A stretch of 64,000 bases of DNA. Source: Saccharopolyspora sp. NFXS83. GTDB lineage: Bacteria > Actinomycetota > Actinomycetes > Mycobacteriales > Pseudonocardiaceae. The stretch covers positions 248,001-312,000 of the forward strand of contig NZ_JAPFGB010000003.1 in NCBI RefSeq assembly GCF_026241095.1, in the 5' to 3' direction. A program made the position numbers and the translations under genes. Of the stretch, positions 8,761 to 16,987 are shown in pieces. Under the pieces are notes generated by a model. The model ran no database searches. It saw nothing but the letters and a program-made list of their open reading frames with translations, and was not told the origin of the DNA. How positions within the stretch are numbered: the first letter of the stretch is position 1; each line of letters starts with the position of its first letter.

Positions 8761-8983
8761 GACCCACCTCGATTCGCCGTCGCTGTGTCGCGTCGAACGT
8801 ACCGCCAGGTCGTCCAGCGGAACTGTGCGGATCGTCCGAGTGCGTTCGCATCGCGGGGAGTCCGCGCGTAGCCGGGCAGCCGGGAGGAGGTTCCCGCGCA
8901 CCACGCACGAGGTCGTCGGCCGGGATCGATGATCCCCGATCGGCGGGCCTCTCGCGGTCGACTCCGCGACCGGTGGCCCAGGT

Positions 8984-9715
8984 TCAGGTCTGGTTGTCCG
9001 CGAGGACGTAGTTGAAGGGGAAGTGCAAGAACGCCCCGTCGGGCAACCGGATGCGCGAGGACAGCGCCAGTTCTCCGGTCTCGACCAGCCGCCACCCGTG
9101 CCGCCGGTACAGCGCAGTGAGCTCGCTGCCGGGGAGCTCGGCGGGCCACAGGCCCGCCGTCGCTCCCTCCCTGATCGCGCCGGGCCACTCGCCGAAGCGG
9201 GCCGCCACCTCGGCGAGAACCTCGGTGAAGCGTTCGGAGAGCTCGATGTCGAACACCCGTCCCCGCCGCCCGGCCAGCAGGGCGAGGCCCCGCAGCGCGT
9301 CCGGCCACCGGTCCGGCGCCATCGCGTGCAGCACGCCCCGCAGGTGCACGTTCGCGTCGCCGATGCGCTCGTGCAACGCCTCGACGGCGGCCACGTCGGT
9401 GCTGTCGAGCTGTTCGTAGCGGACCCGGGTGTGCGGAGCGCCGGTGTGCGCCTTCTCCAGCGCCGCGGCGGCGACGTCGGTGCCGACGACGATCTCGTAG
9501 TGCTCGGTGAAGTGCTCGGTCAACCCCCCGTTCCCGCAGCCCGCATCGACCAGGGGCAGCCGGGGGTCGAATCCTTCGAGCAGGAGTGGCAGGTAGGGGG
9601 CCATGTCCTCCGCGGTGCCGAATTGCCACGGCACCGGCAGGTCCGGGCTCGTGCCGGTCAGCCTCCAGTAGGACTCCCACGAGCCGGGATCGTTCGTTGC
9701 GGTGGACTCGGCCAT
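8984..9715 (-). CDS. Class I SAM-dependent methyltransferase (flanking the RebO/RebD-like pair)
   Basis: A 243-residue Rossmann-type methyltransferase. Motif I is LVDAGCGNGGLTEHF, with the acidic end of strand 2 in IVVGTDVAAAALEKA. The middle segment (GVLHAMAPDRWPDALRGLALL) matches methyltransferases that act on small molecules. The start is ATG 9715, with GGGAGAGGGG just upstream. It is divergent from a second methyltransferase across a 325-nt A/T-richer gap, suggesting coordinated control. Its substrate may be the bisindole or aryl dimer predicted from the neighbouring genes; this is inference from location only. Confidence 0.8.
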   Translation of the reverse strand: MAESTATNDPGSWESYWRLTGTSPDLPVPWQFGTAEDMAPYLPLLLEGFDPRLPLVDAGCGNGGLTEHFTEHYEIVVGTDVAAAALEKAHTGAPHTRVRYEQLDSTDVAAVEALHERIGDANVHLRGVLHAMAPDRWPDALRGLALLAGRRGRVFDIELSERFTEVLAEVAARFGEWPGAIREGATAGLWPAELPGSELTALYRRHGWRLVETGELALSSRIRLPDGAFLHFPFNYVLADNQT

Positions 9716-10040
9716 CGGTCGCCCCTCTCCCGCTGGGCCCCACAACTCGCAGATGTGGCGGCACCACGCTGGTCGACACCGGTGAACAGCTCGAACATTC
9801 GTGGCGAGCACCAATGTAGCCAGTGATCTCCACCGATAGCAGTGGTTGTCGGCAAAATCGCTCGATTGTGGGCACGCAACCGAAAAACGCTCGCGGGAAT
9901 TTGAATGCAACGTGACAAATTTTCGTCGAAATGCCCATCCGGGATGCGGTGCGCCTATTGCGAACCGACCTGCCGGGGAGGAAGATCACGCAGAATCCGA
10001 CGCGGAGAACGGATCTTGGCCTGGACGAGGAGGAATCATC
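9716..10040. promoter_or_regulatory. Divergent promoter region of the RebO/RebD-like locus
   Basis: This 325-nt gap between two divergent methyltransferase genes is clearly richer in A and T than the surroundings, particularly 9790-9930. It contains AATTTG (9898-9903) and CAAATT (9916-9921) as an inverted pair, a candidate operator. I find no convincing gene in it; open frames here lack codon bias. A strong GAGGAGGAA just before 10041 sets the start of the plus-strand methyltransferase. Confidence 0.5.
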
Positions 10041-10793
10041 GTGCGAGAAGAATCGAACGCGCCAGAATTCGTCAAGGAGAACGTCGATTTCGAGGCCTGC
10101 TACCAGGGGCAGCCGTTCCTGGCGGGAACCGACCTGGCCTTTCCCGTGGCGCCGTGGGACATCGGTGAACCACAACCCGCCCTGGTAGAGGCGACGGACC
10201 GGAACGTGTTCTCCGGCGATGTCCTCGACGCCGGCTGCGGGCTGGGCGAGAATGCGATCTTCCTGGCCGGGCTCGGCTACCGGGTGACCGCGTTCGACTG
10301 TTCGCCGACGGCCCTGGTCCGCGCCCGCGCACGGGCCCGCGAGTGCGGGGTCCAGGTCGATTTTGTCGAGGCGGACGCCACCCGGCTCGTGGAGCTGGCC
10401 GGTAGGAGTTTCGGCACCGTCGTGGACAGCGCGCTGTACCACTGCCTCGGTGCGGAGCAGCAGCGCGACTACGCCGCCGCCTTGCACGGGGTGACCGGGC
10501 CGGGCGCGCGACTGCACCTGTTGTGCTGGGCGGTGGCCGGGGAGGACGCGGCCGTGCGACATCCGATGGGGGTCGACCAGCAGAGCATCCGGGCCACGTT
10601 GGACGCTCACTGGGAGGTCCTGGAGGTGCGGACCGCGCAAATCTCCACAGCGCTGATCCGGGACGAACTCACCGATCAAGGAATAGCGCTGTTCGCGCGG
10701 AAAGGCGTCGGCATCGATCTGGGAAGAACTGCGGTCGATTACCGGGGGCGGATCGCTGGTCCGGCTTGGTCCGTCAGTGCGGTGCGCCGCTGA
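10041..10793 (+). CDS. Class I SAM-dependent methyltransferase upstream of rebO-like gene
   Basis: A 250-residue methyltransferase with motif I VLDAGCGLGENAIFLAGLG and strand-2 acidic residue in TAFDCSPTALVRARA. The N-terminal segment APWDIGEPQPALVE is typical of the TehB/thiopurine-like small-molecule methyltransferases. GTG 10041 is chosen because GAGGAGGAA ends 7 nt upstream; a longer in-frame extension is A/T-rich and unlikely. It precedes the amino-acid oxidase gene by 203 nt on the same strand and is a plausible tailoring enzyme of that pathway. Confidence 0.82.
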   Translation: MREESNAPEFVKENVDFEACYQGQPFLAGTDLAFPVAPWDIGEPQPALVEATDRNVFSGDVLDAGCGLGENAIFLAGLGYRVTAFDCSPTALVRARARARECGVQVDFVEADATRLVELAGRSFGTVVDSALYHCLGAEQQRDYAAALHGVTGPGARLHLLCWAVAGEDAAVRHPMGVDQQSIRATLDAHWEVLEVRTAQISTALIRDELTDQGIALFARKGVGIDLGRTAVDYRGRIAGPAWSVSAVRR

Positions 10794-10840
10794 TGGTGCG
10801 GCGTTGCCGGTGCGTTCCGAGCCGCGTCGCGGAAATGTGT

Positions 10841-10850
10841 CGAACGTTCG
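10841..10850. promoter_or_regulatory. Perfect palindrome CGAACGTTCG upstream of rebO-like gene
   Basis: A 10-bp perfect palindrome lies in the 203-nt gap before the oxidase gene, about 150 nt from its start, in a locally A/T-enriched stretch. It is a candidate operator for the two-gene oxidase/dimer-synthase operon. No cognate regulator gene sits next to it. Confidence 0.3.
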
Positions 10851-10996
10851 GCGGATGTTGAACGAGGCGCTCTGGATTGGGGAATTTTCCCTGGACTCGC
10901 ATTTTCTGAAGCTCCGGCGAGATGTTGTCGTGCCCGCTCCATCATCCGGGCGATCGTGGATGTGGAAAGCGGGCACGAGGCGGCATAGTCGATTGT

Positions 10997-12475
10997 GTGC
11001 GAGCAGGTCGGGAACCAGTTCACGCGGCGACGGAATCGTCAGCCGTGGCGATTCTCGGGGCCGGTGTGGCGGGACTGGTGGCGGCGCATGAATTGGAAGA
11101 ACTCGGGCATTCGGTCACGGTGCTGGAGGGCAGCGGTCGTATCGGCGGACGCGTGCTCACCCACCGGTTCGGCACCGCGGAGAACGCCCCGTACGCGGAT
11201 TTGGGCGCGATGCGCATTCCCACCGGTCACGCGCTGACCATGCGGTACGTCGACAAGCTCGGCCTCACACCGGCGCTGCGCCCGTTCCGCACGATCCTCA
11301 GCGACGAGAACAACTACCTGCAGACCGCACGAGGCTTCGTCCGGGTTCGCGACGCCGCCGGGCCGGTGGTCGAGGATCTGCGACGCGAGGTTCCGATCGG
11401 CTCCTACCGGTGGGACACGGTGCTGTTCTGCGCCTGGTTCGCCGCGCTGGTCAGGTCCGTCGGGCCGCGGGAGCTTCGCGCGGGCCTGGCTTCGGACATC
11501 GCCTCGATGCTGCGGCTCGTCGACCGCATCGACCTGTCCCCGTACGTGCGAGGTCCCGCAGCCGAACGGGTCGACCTGGCCGGCGCCTTCGATTCCCACC
11601 CGGAGCTGCGGGACGGGTGCGGCCCGCGGCTGTGCGGCTTCATCGACGACCTCCTGCTGGAGACCGGGAACCGGCTGATGCACCTGGTCGGCGGGATGGG
11701 GCAGCTGACCGACCGGCTGGCCGGGCTGCTCCTGGGGGACATCCTGCTGGACCGGGAAGTGGTGAGCTTGCACGCCCACGGCGACCGGGTGCTGGTCGGG
11801 TTGCGGCACGGGGGCGTCGATCTGGTGTCGACGTATCCGGTCGTGCTGTGCACGCTGCCGTTCTCGGTGCTGCGGGAGCTGCCGCTGGCGGGTTTCGACG
11901 ACGACAAGCGGGAGGTGGTCCGCGGCGTCGAGTACGCGGCGGCCACCAAGATCGCACTGCACTGCCGGGAGGCGTTCTGGGAGCGCGCCGGCATCGGCGG
12001 CGGCGGGTCCGCGACCGGCGGGCGCCTGCGGCAGACGTACTACCTGCCTCGGGACGGCGACCCGGCGCAGGGGGCGGCGCTGCTGGCGTCCTACGCGGTC
12101 GCCGAGGACGCGTATCCGCTCGGACGGTTGCCCGCCGACCGCAGACACGCGGCTTCGCTGGACGAGCTGTCCGCGCTGCACCCGGAGCTCAAGGAGCCGG
12201 GCACCGTACTCGACATGGTGAGCATCGCTTGGGGCGATCAGCGCTGGAGCAAGGGCTGCACCTCGCACCGGTGGCGGTGGGGCAACAACGCCGCCGCGGG
12301 GGCGGCCGAGGGAATGCGCGCCGCCCGCCCGCAGGGACGGCTGTACTTCGCCGGTGAGCACTGCTCGTCCACCCCGGCGTGGATCAACGGTGCCATCGAG
12401 TCGGCGCTCGCCGTCACCAACGCCGTGGACGCGGCACTGCGGGCCGCTGCGGCCGACCGCGCGCAACGATCGTGA
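10997..12475 (+). CDS. rebO: FAD-dependent L-amino-acid oxidase, RebO/VioA/StaO-like
   Basis: A 492-residue flavin amine oxidase. The FAD-binding motif is GAGVAG (residues 21-26) followed by VLEGSGRIGGRV, and the C-terminus carries FAGEHCSSTPAWINGAIESA. Segments such as LGAMRIP, PFRTILSDENNYL and VVLCTLPFSVLRELPLAG resemble, from memory, the tryptophan oxidases RebO and VioA, which make the imine of indole-3-pyruvate. The decisive context is the next gene, a RebD/VioB homologue only 35 nt downstream. GTG 10997 is chosen as the first start giving a normal short N-terminus; 11045 is too close to the FAD motif. Substrate (Trp, chloro-Trp, Phe or Tyr) is not determined by sequence alone. Confidence 0.87.
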   Translation: MRAGREPVHAATESSAVAILGAGVAGLVAAHELEELGHSVTVLEGSGRIGGRVLTHRFGTAENAPYADLGAMRIPTGHALTMRYVDKLGLTPALRPFRTILSDENNYLQTARGFVRVRDAAGPVVEDLRREVPIGSYRWDTVLFCAWFAALVRSVGPRELRAGLASDIASMLRLVDRIDLSPYVRGPAAERVDLAGAFDSHPELRDGCGPRLCGFIDDLLLETGNRLMHLVGGMGQLTDRLAGLLLGDILLDREVVSLHAHGDRVLVGLRHGGVDLVSTYPVVLCTLPFSVLRELPLAGFDDDKREVVRGVEYAAATKIALHCREAFWERAGIGGGGSATGGRLRQTYYLPRDGDPAQGAALLASYAVAEDAYPLGRLPADRRHAASLDELSALHPELKEPGTVLDMVSIAWGDQRWSKGCTSHRWRWGNNAAAGAAEGMRAARPQGRLYFAGEHCSSTPAWINGAIESALAVTNAVDAALRAAAADRAQRS

Positions 12476-12510
12476 GCGCCACCGCGGCGCAGTGTCGAAC
12501 AGGGGGAACC

Positions 12511-15500
12511 GTGAGCATCTTCGATCTGCCCCGGCTGCACTTCGCCGGTACGGCGATCACCCGGCTGCCCACCGGTCCGCGCAGCGGGCTGTACGACCTG
12601 GCCGCGGGCGAGGCGCTGACCGCGGACGGCACACCGTTCCCGCTGGATCGGCCGCCTGCCGATTACCACGAGCACCTCGACGGGCTCGGCGAGCGGTTCG
12701 AACCGGACGGCCGACTCCGGCCGGACGGGCGGTTCGGCACCACCACGGGCTGGAACTTCGGCGGCAACGGTCATTTCTGGCTGGACGCCCGCATCAGCGG
12801 ATGGGAGTGCGCGGCGGGCGAGGCCGGTGCTCCCGATCCGGTGGTCGGGCGGGCGGTCGACCTGTGGGGGCACTTCAACGACCACCTGGCGACCACGCAC
12901 AACCGGGCCCGCGTCTTTGACGTCGATCCTGCTTCCAACTGGACCACTACCGTGCTGGCCGGCCAGTTCTGCTTCGGTCGTCAGGGGCGTTCGCACGACA
13001 CCGGGTACATGGCGGTGGGCGCGGTCGACGGGCCGCAGCCACCGCGTTGGCAGAATTCGCAGCACGTCCGCGGAATCGGCGAGCACCCGCTGGAGTCCTG
13101 GTTCCGGCGCTCGGTCGTGTACCAGTTCGCCGTGGACGCGCGCGGCTTGGAGTGGCTGCCCGAGGCGGAGACCTCAGAGGCGGTGCGGATGCTGCGCGCC
13201 GCGGCGGGTACCGGCGGGCTGGCCGTCCGCTACGCGCTGAGCAACATGGCCGCACCGCGCCGCAACAACGCCCCGGACGTGTGGCAGGTGCGCGGAACCA
13301 TCGCTCCCCGGAGCGGCGACGAAGAGCGCACCTGCCCTGCGGGGCGGTTGCTCACCGCGCGCGAGGCGCGGCGGCGCGGTGAACCGGCCCCGATGCACAT
13401 CGCCGCGGTGCACGTGACCGGTGAGCACACGACCTTCGACCTGATCACCGCGGTGCCCGCGCTGAGCCGGAGCCCCGAGCCCGGTCCCGACGGGGTGCAC
13501 CGGCTCGGGCCGCGGCTGGACCTGGGAGATCTGCAGCTGCGGACTCGCCGGTCCGGGCACCTGGTCGCGCGGCTGCCCCGCGATGCCTACCTCGCGGACA
13601 CAGATCCCACCGGCGGGCTGGTCACCGTCCAGACCGAGCCGAGGTGCGCATCGCCGGACACCGAAGGGCTCGTGCTCGTCGGCGAAGGCCAGGACTCCGC
13701 GATGCTGCTCGCCGAGGAGGAATCGGTCGTGCGGATCGACGGCTCGTGCCGATTCCTCGACCCAGCGGACGACGGCGTCGCGCGGCTGGCGGTCCGCACA
13801 TATCACCTGGGCAGTCCCGCTCCGCTGCGCGATCTGCGGGTGATGCAGTTCTTCAACCCTCGCGCGTTGCCGCGGGATCCGCGGGCCCGGGCCGAGGGCG
13901 CGCGGTGCGGCGATGTGCGGATCGTGCAGGTCCGGTCGGACGGAGACGCCGCGGCCTGGGCCGAGTCCTGCACCTTCAGCACCGATCGACAGGGCCGCGC
14001 CGTGTTGGATGTGCGCTGCGCCGCGCCCGGCACAACCCGGCTGCTGCTGCTCCCCGCGGACCAGCACCCGCCGAGCGACCCGGACGAGCCCGGCTCCGCG
14101 GCACGTGCGTACGACGATGACGACCGCTTCGGGTACTGGTCGGCCGCGGGTTGCGCGGACGTTCGCGTCCTGCCCGACACCCGGCACCTGGACCGGATCC
14201 CGCGTGCGGAGGTCACCCACGACGTGCTCTACAGAGAGGTCTTCGCGCGCTACGAGCTGCTGTACTCGTTCATGGCCGACGAGGTCTTCAGCCTGGCCGA
14301 CGAGAGCCGGGTGGCCACCTACGCGCGGCTGATCTGGCTGATGTCCGACCCGCGCCACCGTGACAAGACGTTCTACATGCCGCCGACCCGCGACATGACC
14401 GGGCCGCAAGCCCGGTTGCTGCTGGCCCACTTGCAGCGGCAGGTGGCGGCTCGCCCGCCGGAGTTCGTGGCCCGGCGCGCTCTGCCAGGAGCCATCACCA
14501 CCCGCGGCCAGCTGCGCGACGCGCTGCGCGAGGCCGCGGGCGTCGAACTCGCCGGCATGTTGCAGTACCTGTACGCGGCCTGGTCGATCCCGACGCACGA
14601 CGCCGGGCGGCAGCTGGTGCGGCGCGGCGAGTGGACCACCCGACAATTGCGGCTGGCCTGCGGCGACGGCGCCGAGACGCTTCGCAACGGGATGCGCGGC
14701 GATCTGCTGAACGTGGCGCGGGAAGAGATGATGCACTTCCTGGTGATCAACAACATCATCACCGCGATGGGGCTGCCGTTCCACCTGCCGCACATCGACT
14801 TCGGCACCGTCAACCACCGCCTCCAGGTACCGCTCGACCTGGCCTTGGAGGGGTTCGGGCTGGGAAGCGTGCAGCGGTTCATCGCGTTGGAGCAGCCGCA
14901 CTCGTTGGGTCGGGACCTGGCGGGCCACGTCGTGCCGTCCGCGGGTGGGGCGTACCCGTACCAGTCGCTCAGCGACCTCTACGCCGCCATCCGCGAGGGC
15001 ATCCGCGCGGTGCCGGACCTCTTCCTGGTGGAGCGGGGGCGGGGTGGTGGCGAGCACCACCTGTTCATGCGGCGGTCGCTCAACGACGTCCACCCCGACT
15101 ACCAGTTGGAGGTGGACGACGTCCCGAGCGCGCTGTTCGCCATCGACTTCGTCACCGAGCACGGGGAGGGCAACGTCCTGCCCGGCCCCGCGGACGAGGA
15201 CTCGCACTACGACACCTTCCTGCGGATGTCCGACTTGCTGATGGACCACCGCGCGGCGGCGCGGGGCGAGCGGTGTCCACCGTGGACTCCCGCTTACCCC
15301 GTGCTGCGCAATCCGACGTTGCACACCGGTGACGGCGTCCGGGAACCGGTCACGGCCCCGGAGGCGCGGTCGGCAATGATCCTGTTCAACCGCTCGTACT
15401 TCCTGATGCACCAGCTGATGCTGCAGCACTTCAACGGCGCGGCCGACACGAGCCTGCGGCGCTCCCCGCTGATGAACGCCGCGATCGACGTGATGACGGG

Positions 15501-15747
15501 CATGCTGCGCCCCATCGCCGAGCACCTGGTGACGTTGCCGTCCGGTCGACCCGGCAGAACCGCCGGGCCATCGTTCGAGCTGGAGGAGGAGCCCGGGTTC
15601 CTCCCTCGCCCCGACGTCGCGCTGCGGTCGATCGGCGGCCGTTTCGACCACCTCGCCCGCCAGGCGACGGAGCAGCCCGGTCTGCCTGCACGGGTAGCCG
15701 ATCTCATGCGGTCCTACGCCGACCACTTCCGCCGCTCGGCACCGTGA
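12511..15747 (+). CDS. rebD: RebD/VioB/StaD-like imine-dimer (chromopyrrolic acid) synthase
   Basis: A 1,078-residue protein matching the very large RebD/VioB family, haem enzymes that couple two arylpyruvate imines; RebD yields chromopyrrolic acid and VioB the imine dimer of violacein synthesis. The N-terminus (MSIFDLPRLHFAG), the LWGHFNDHLATTHNRARVFD segment and YELLYSFMADEVFSLAD agree with VioB as I recall it. The ferritin-like domain shows VELAGMLQYLYAAWSIP (Glu679) and REEMMHFLVINN (Glu738, Glu739, His742). It is somewhat longer than typical members (about 1,000 residues). GTG 12511 follows AGGGGGA. It forms an operon with the oxidase gene. The pair should make a 3,4-diaryl-pyrrole dicarboxylate or an imine dimer. 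Confidence 0.9.
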   Translation: MSIFDLPRLHFAGTAITRLPTGPRSGLYDLAAGEALTADGTPFPLDRPPADYHEHLDGLGERFEPDGRLRPDGRFGTTTGWNFGGNGHFWLDARISGWECAAGEAGAPDPVVGRAVDLWGHFNDHLATTHNRARVFDVDPASNWTTTVLAGQFCFGRQGRSHDTGYMAVGAVDGPQPPRWQNSQHVRGIGEHPLESWFRRSVVYQFAVDARGLEWLPEAETSEAVRMLRAAAGTGGLAVRYALSNMAAPRRNNAPDVWQVRGTIAPRSGDEERTCPAGRLLTAREARRRGEPAPMHIAAVHVTGEHTTFDLITAVPALSRSPEPGPDGVHRLGPRLDLGDLQLRTRRSGHLVARLPRDAYLADTDPTGGLVTVQTEPRCASPDTEGLVLVGEGQDSAMLLAEEESVVRIDGSCRFLDPADDGVARLAVRTYHLGSPAPLRDLRVMQFFNPRALPRDPRARAEGARCGDVRIVQVRSDGDAAAWAESCTFSTDRQGRAVLDVRCAAPGTTRLLLLPADQHPPSDPDEPGSAARAYDDDDRFGYWSAAGCADVRVLPDTRHLDRIPRAEVTHDVLYREVFARYELLYSFMADEVFSLADESRVATYARLIWLMSDPRHRDKTFYMPPTRDMTGPQARLLLAHLQRQVAARPPEFVARRALPGAITTRGQLRDALREAAGVELAGMLQYLYAAWSIPTHDAGRQLVRRGEWTTRQLRLACGDGAETLRNGMRGDLLNVAREEMMHFLVINNIITAMGLPFHLPHIDFGTVNHRLQVPLDLALEGFGLGSVQRFIALEQPHSLGRDLAGHVVPSAGGAYPYQSLSDLYAAIREGIRAVPDLFLVERGRGGGEHHLFMRRSLNDVHPDYQLEVDDVPSALFAIDFVTEHGEGNVLPGPADEDSHYDTFLRMSDLLMDHRAAARGERCPPWTPAYPVLRNPTLHTGDGVREPVTAPEARSAMILFNRSYFLMHQLMLQHFNGAADTSLRRSPLMNAAIDVMTGMLRPIAEHLVTLPSGRPGRTAGPSFELEEEPGFLPRPDVALRSIGGRFDHLARQATEQPGLPARVADLMRSYADHFRRSAP

Positions 15748-15836
15748 CTCGCGCGTCGGTACGTCCGGGCGGTGTCGCGCAGTCTCCCGATTCCGCGGCG
15801 GGGCCGGCCGTCATCGACGGGATCCGAGATGCTCGC

Positions 15837-16586
15837 TCAGGCCGCAGCCGGTGCCTGCCAGACGGCGGCGGCCATCGCGACGGCCACCCCGTCGAAGAAC
15901 TGCGCGCCCGGCAGCCACTCGGAGTACGCGGCCCGGAATTCCCGCGGCGTGGGCAGCGTGTTGAGCTCGCCGAGCTTGTGCCAGCTGGGGTGCAGGAAGA
16001 GGTTCAACACGTCCGTGGCCGCCGCGACATCGGCAGTGGCCCGGTACACCGCTTCGGCGTTCTGGAACGCGACGGGGACGTGCCAGTCCGCGTCCCGGCC
16101 CTTCCGGGCGTGCAGGTCGGTCTGCTGGGGTTCCAGGACGACCAGCCGTCCACCGGGCGCTACCAGCGAGCGCAGGTGCGGCAAGATCCCCTCGTAGGGG
16201 CGCATGTGGAACACGGCGCTGAAGGCGAAGACGACGTCGAACAGCCCGTCCCGCGCGGGGTCGACGTCGTGCGCGCTGCGCGTCTCGTAGCGGATGTTCG
16301 CGGCCTGCCGGGTCCGACGGGCGATGTCGATCAGGGCCGTGGACAGGTCGACACCGAGCACTTGCGCGTAGCGCTCCGCGAGCAGCGGGCTATGCCGCCC
16401 GGTGCCGCACCCCACGTCGAGGGCCCGGTCGCCACCGGGCAGGTGGGCGCCCAGCCATTCGCGGAACGGGCCCTCCGCCGCGATCATCCGAGTGGCCATC
16501 CGGTCGAAGTGCTCGGCCACGTCGTCGAACAGCGCGCCGACCTCGGCCGATCGCGCGGAAATGGATTCCTTGCCCGATGACTCCAT
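15837..16586 (-). CDS. Class I SAM-dependent methyltransferase, convergent with rebD-like gene
   Basis: A 249-residue methyltransferase with motif I ALDVGCGTGRHSPLLAE, strand 2 VLGVDLSTALIDIA and the post-motif VVFAFSAVFHMRPYEGIL. The overall type is UbiE/small-molecule. ATG 16586 opens MESSGKESISARSAEVGALFDDVAEHFDRMA, the usual helical start of this class (given here only to locate it). It is convergent with the imine-dimer synthase gene with an 89-nt gap. It is the third methyltransferase around the RebO/RebD pair and may belong to the same pathway. Confidence 0.8.
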   Translation of the reverse strand: MESSGKESISARSAEVGALFDDVAEHFDRMATRMIAAEGPFREWLGAHLPGGDRALDVGCGTGRHSPLLAERYAQVLGVDLSTALIDIARRTRQAANIRYETRSAHDVDPARDGLFDVVFAFSAVFHMRPYEGILPHLRSLVAPGGRLVVLEPQQTDLHARKGRDADWHVPVAFQNAEAVYRATADVAAATDVLNLFLHPSWHKLGELNTLPTPREFRAAYSEWLPGAQFFDGVAVAMAAAVWQAPAAA

Positions 16587-16672
16587 GTCTCCGCACGATA
16601 CCTGCGTCCGTCATTTCCATTCGGGTGAAATCGCAATTAATGGTTTTGCTGGGTATTTCGAAAATTCGCGTA

Positions 16673-16935
16673 GTGAATGTTGAATTCCTGCGAAGTGTTT
16701 CCGCCGATGTGCTCGGAGGAGGGGCGACCGGCGTGCTCTCGATCAGCCGGATCATCCGCAGCATCGGCGGCGCACTCGCCGGATTCCTGCTCACCGCCAC
16801 TTCGGCAGAAGCATGCTCCCCGCTCAGGGCGGCTACCTCACCGCCGCCCTGTGAGCGCTGCCCCCGCTCGTGGCCAGCGCACTCATCATCGCTGCGAACC
16901 GACCTGCTCGAGCATCAACGACCCGCAACAGCTAG
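16673..16935 (+). pseudogene. Degenerate C-terminal remnant of an MFS exporter
   Basis: Within a 401-nt stretch lacking an intact gene, two frames read together like the last two membrane helices of a drug exporter. The first frame gives ADVLGGGATGVLSISRIIRS followed by IGGALAGFLLTA. After a frameshift near 16803-16813, a second frame gives MLPAQGGYLTAAL, a stop codon at 16852, then ALPPLVASALIIAAN. The order, spacing and hydrophobicity fit TM11-loop-TM12 of an MFS transporter. No upstream part remains; the flank 16587-16680 is A/T-rich. If real, it was once next to the RebO/RebD-like locus and may have been its exporter. Confidence 0.42.
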
Positions 16936-16987
16936 ATCAGTCCGGAGACCTGAGAGCTCCGCGCGCCCGCGATTTCCGGTAGGAATG

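Noticed and set aside
12690-12705. tRNA-like T-loop string GGTTCGAACC
   Set aside because: It lies inside the rebD-like coding sequence, and no acceptor stem or anticodon arm can be folded around it.
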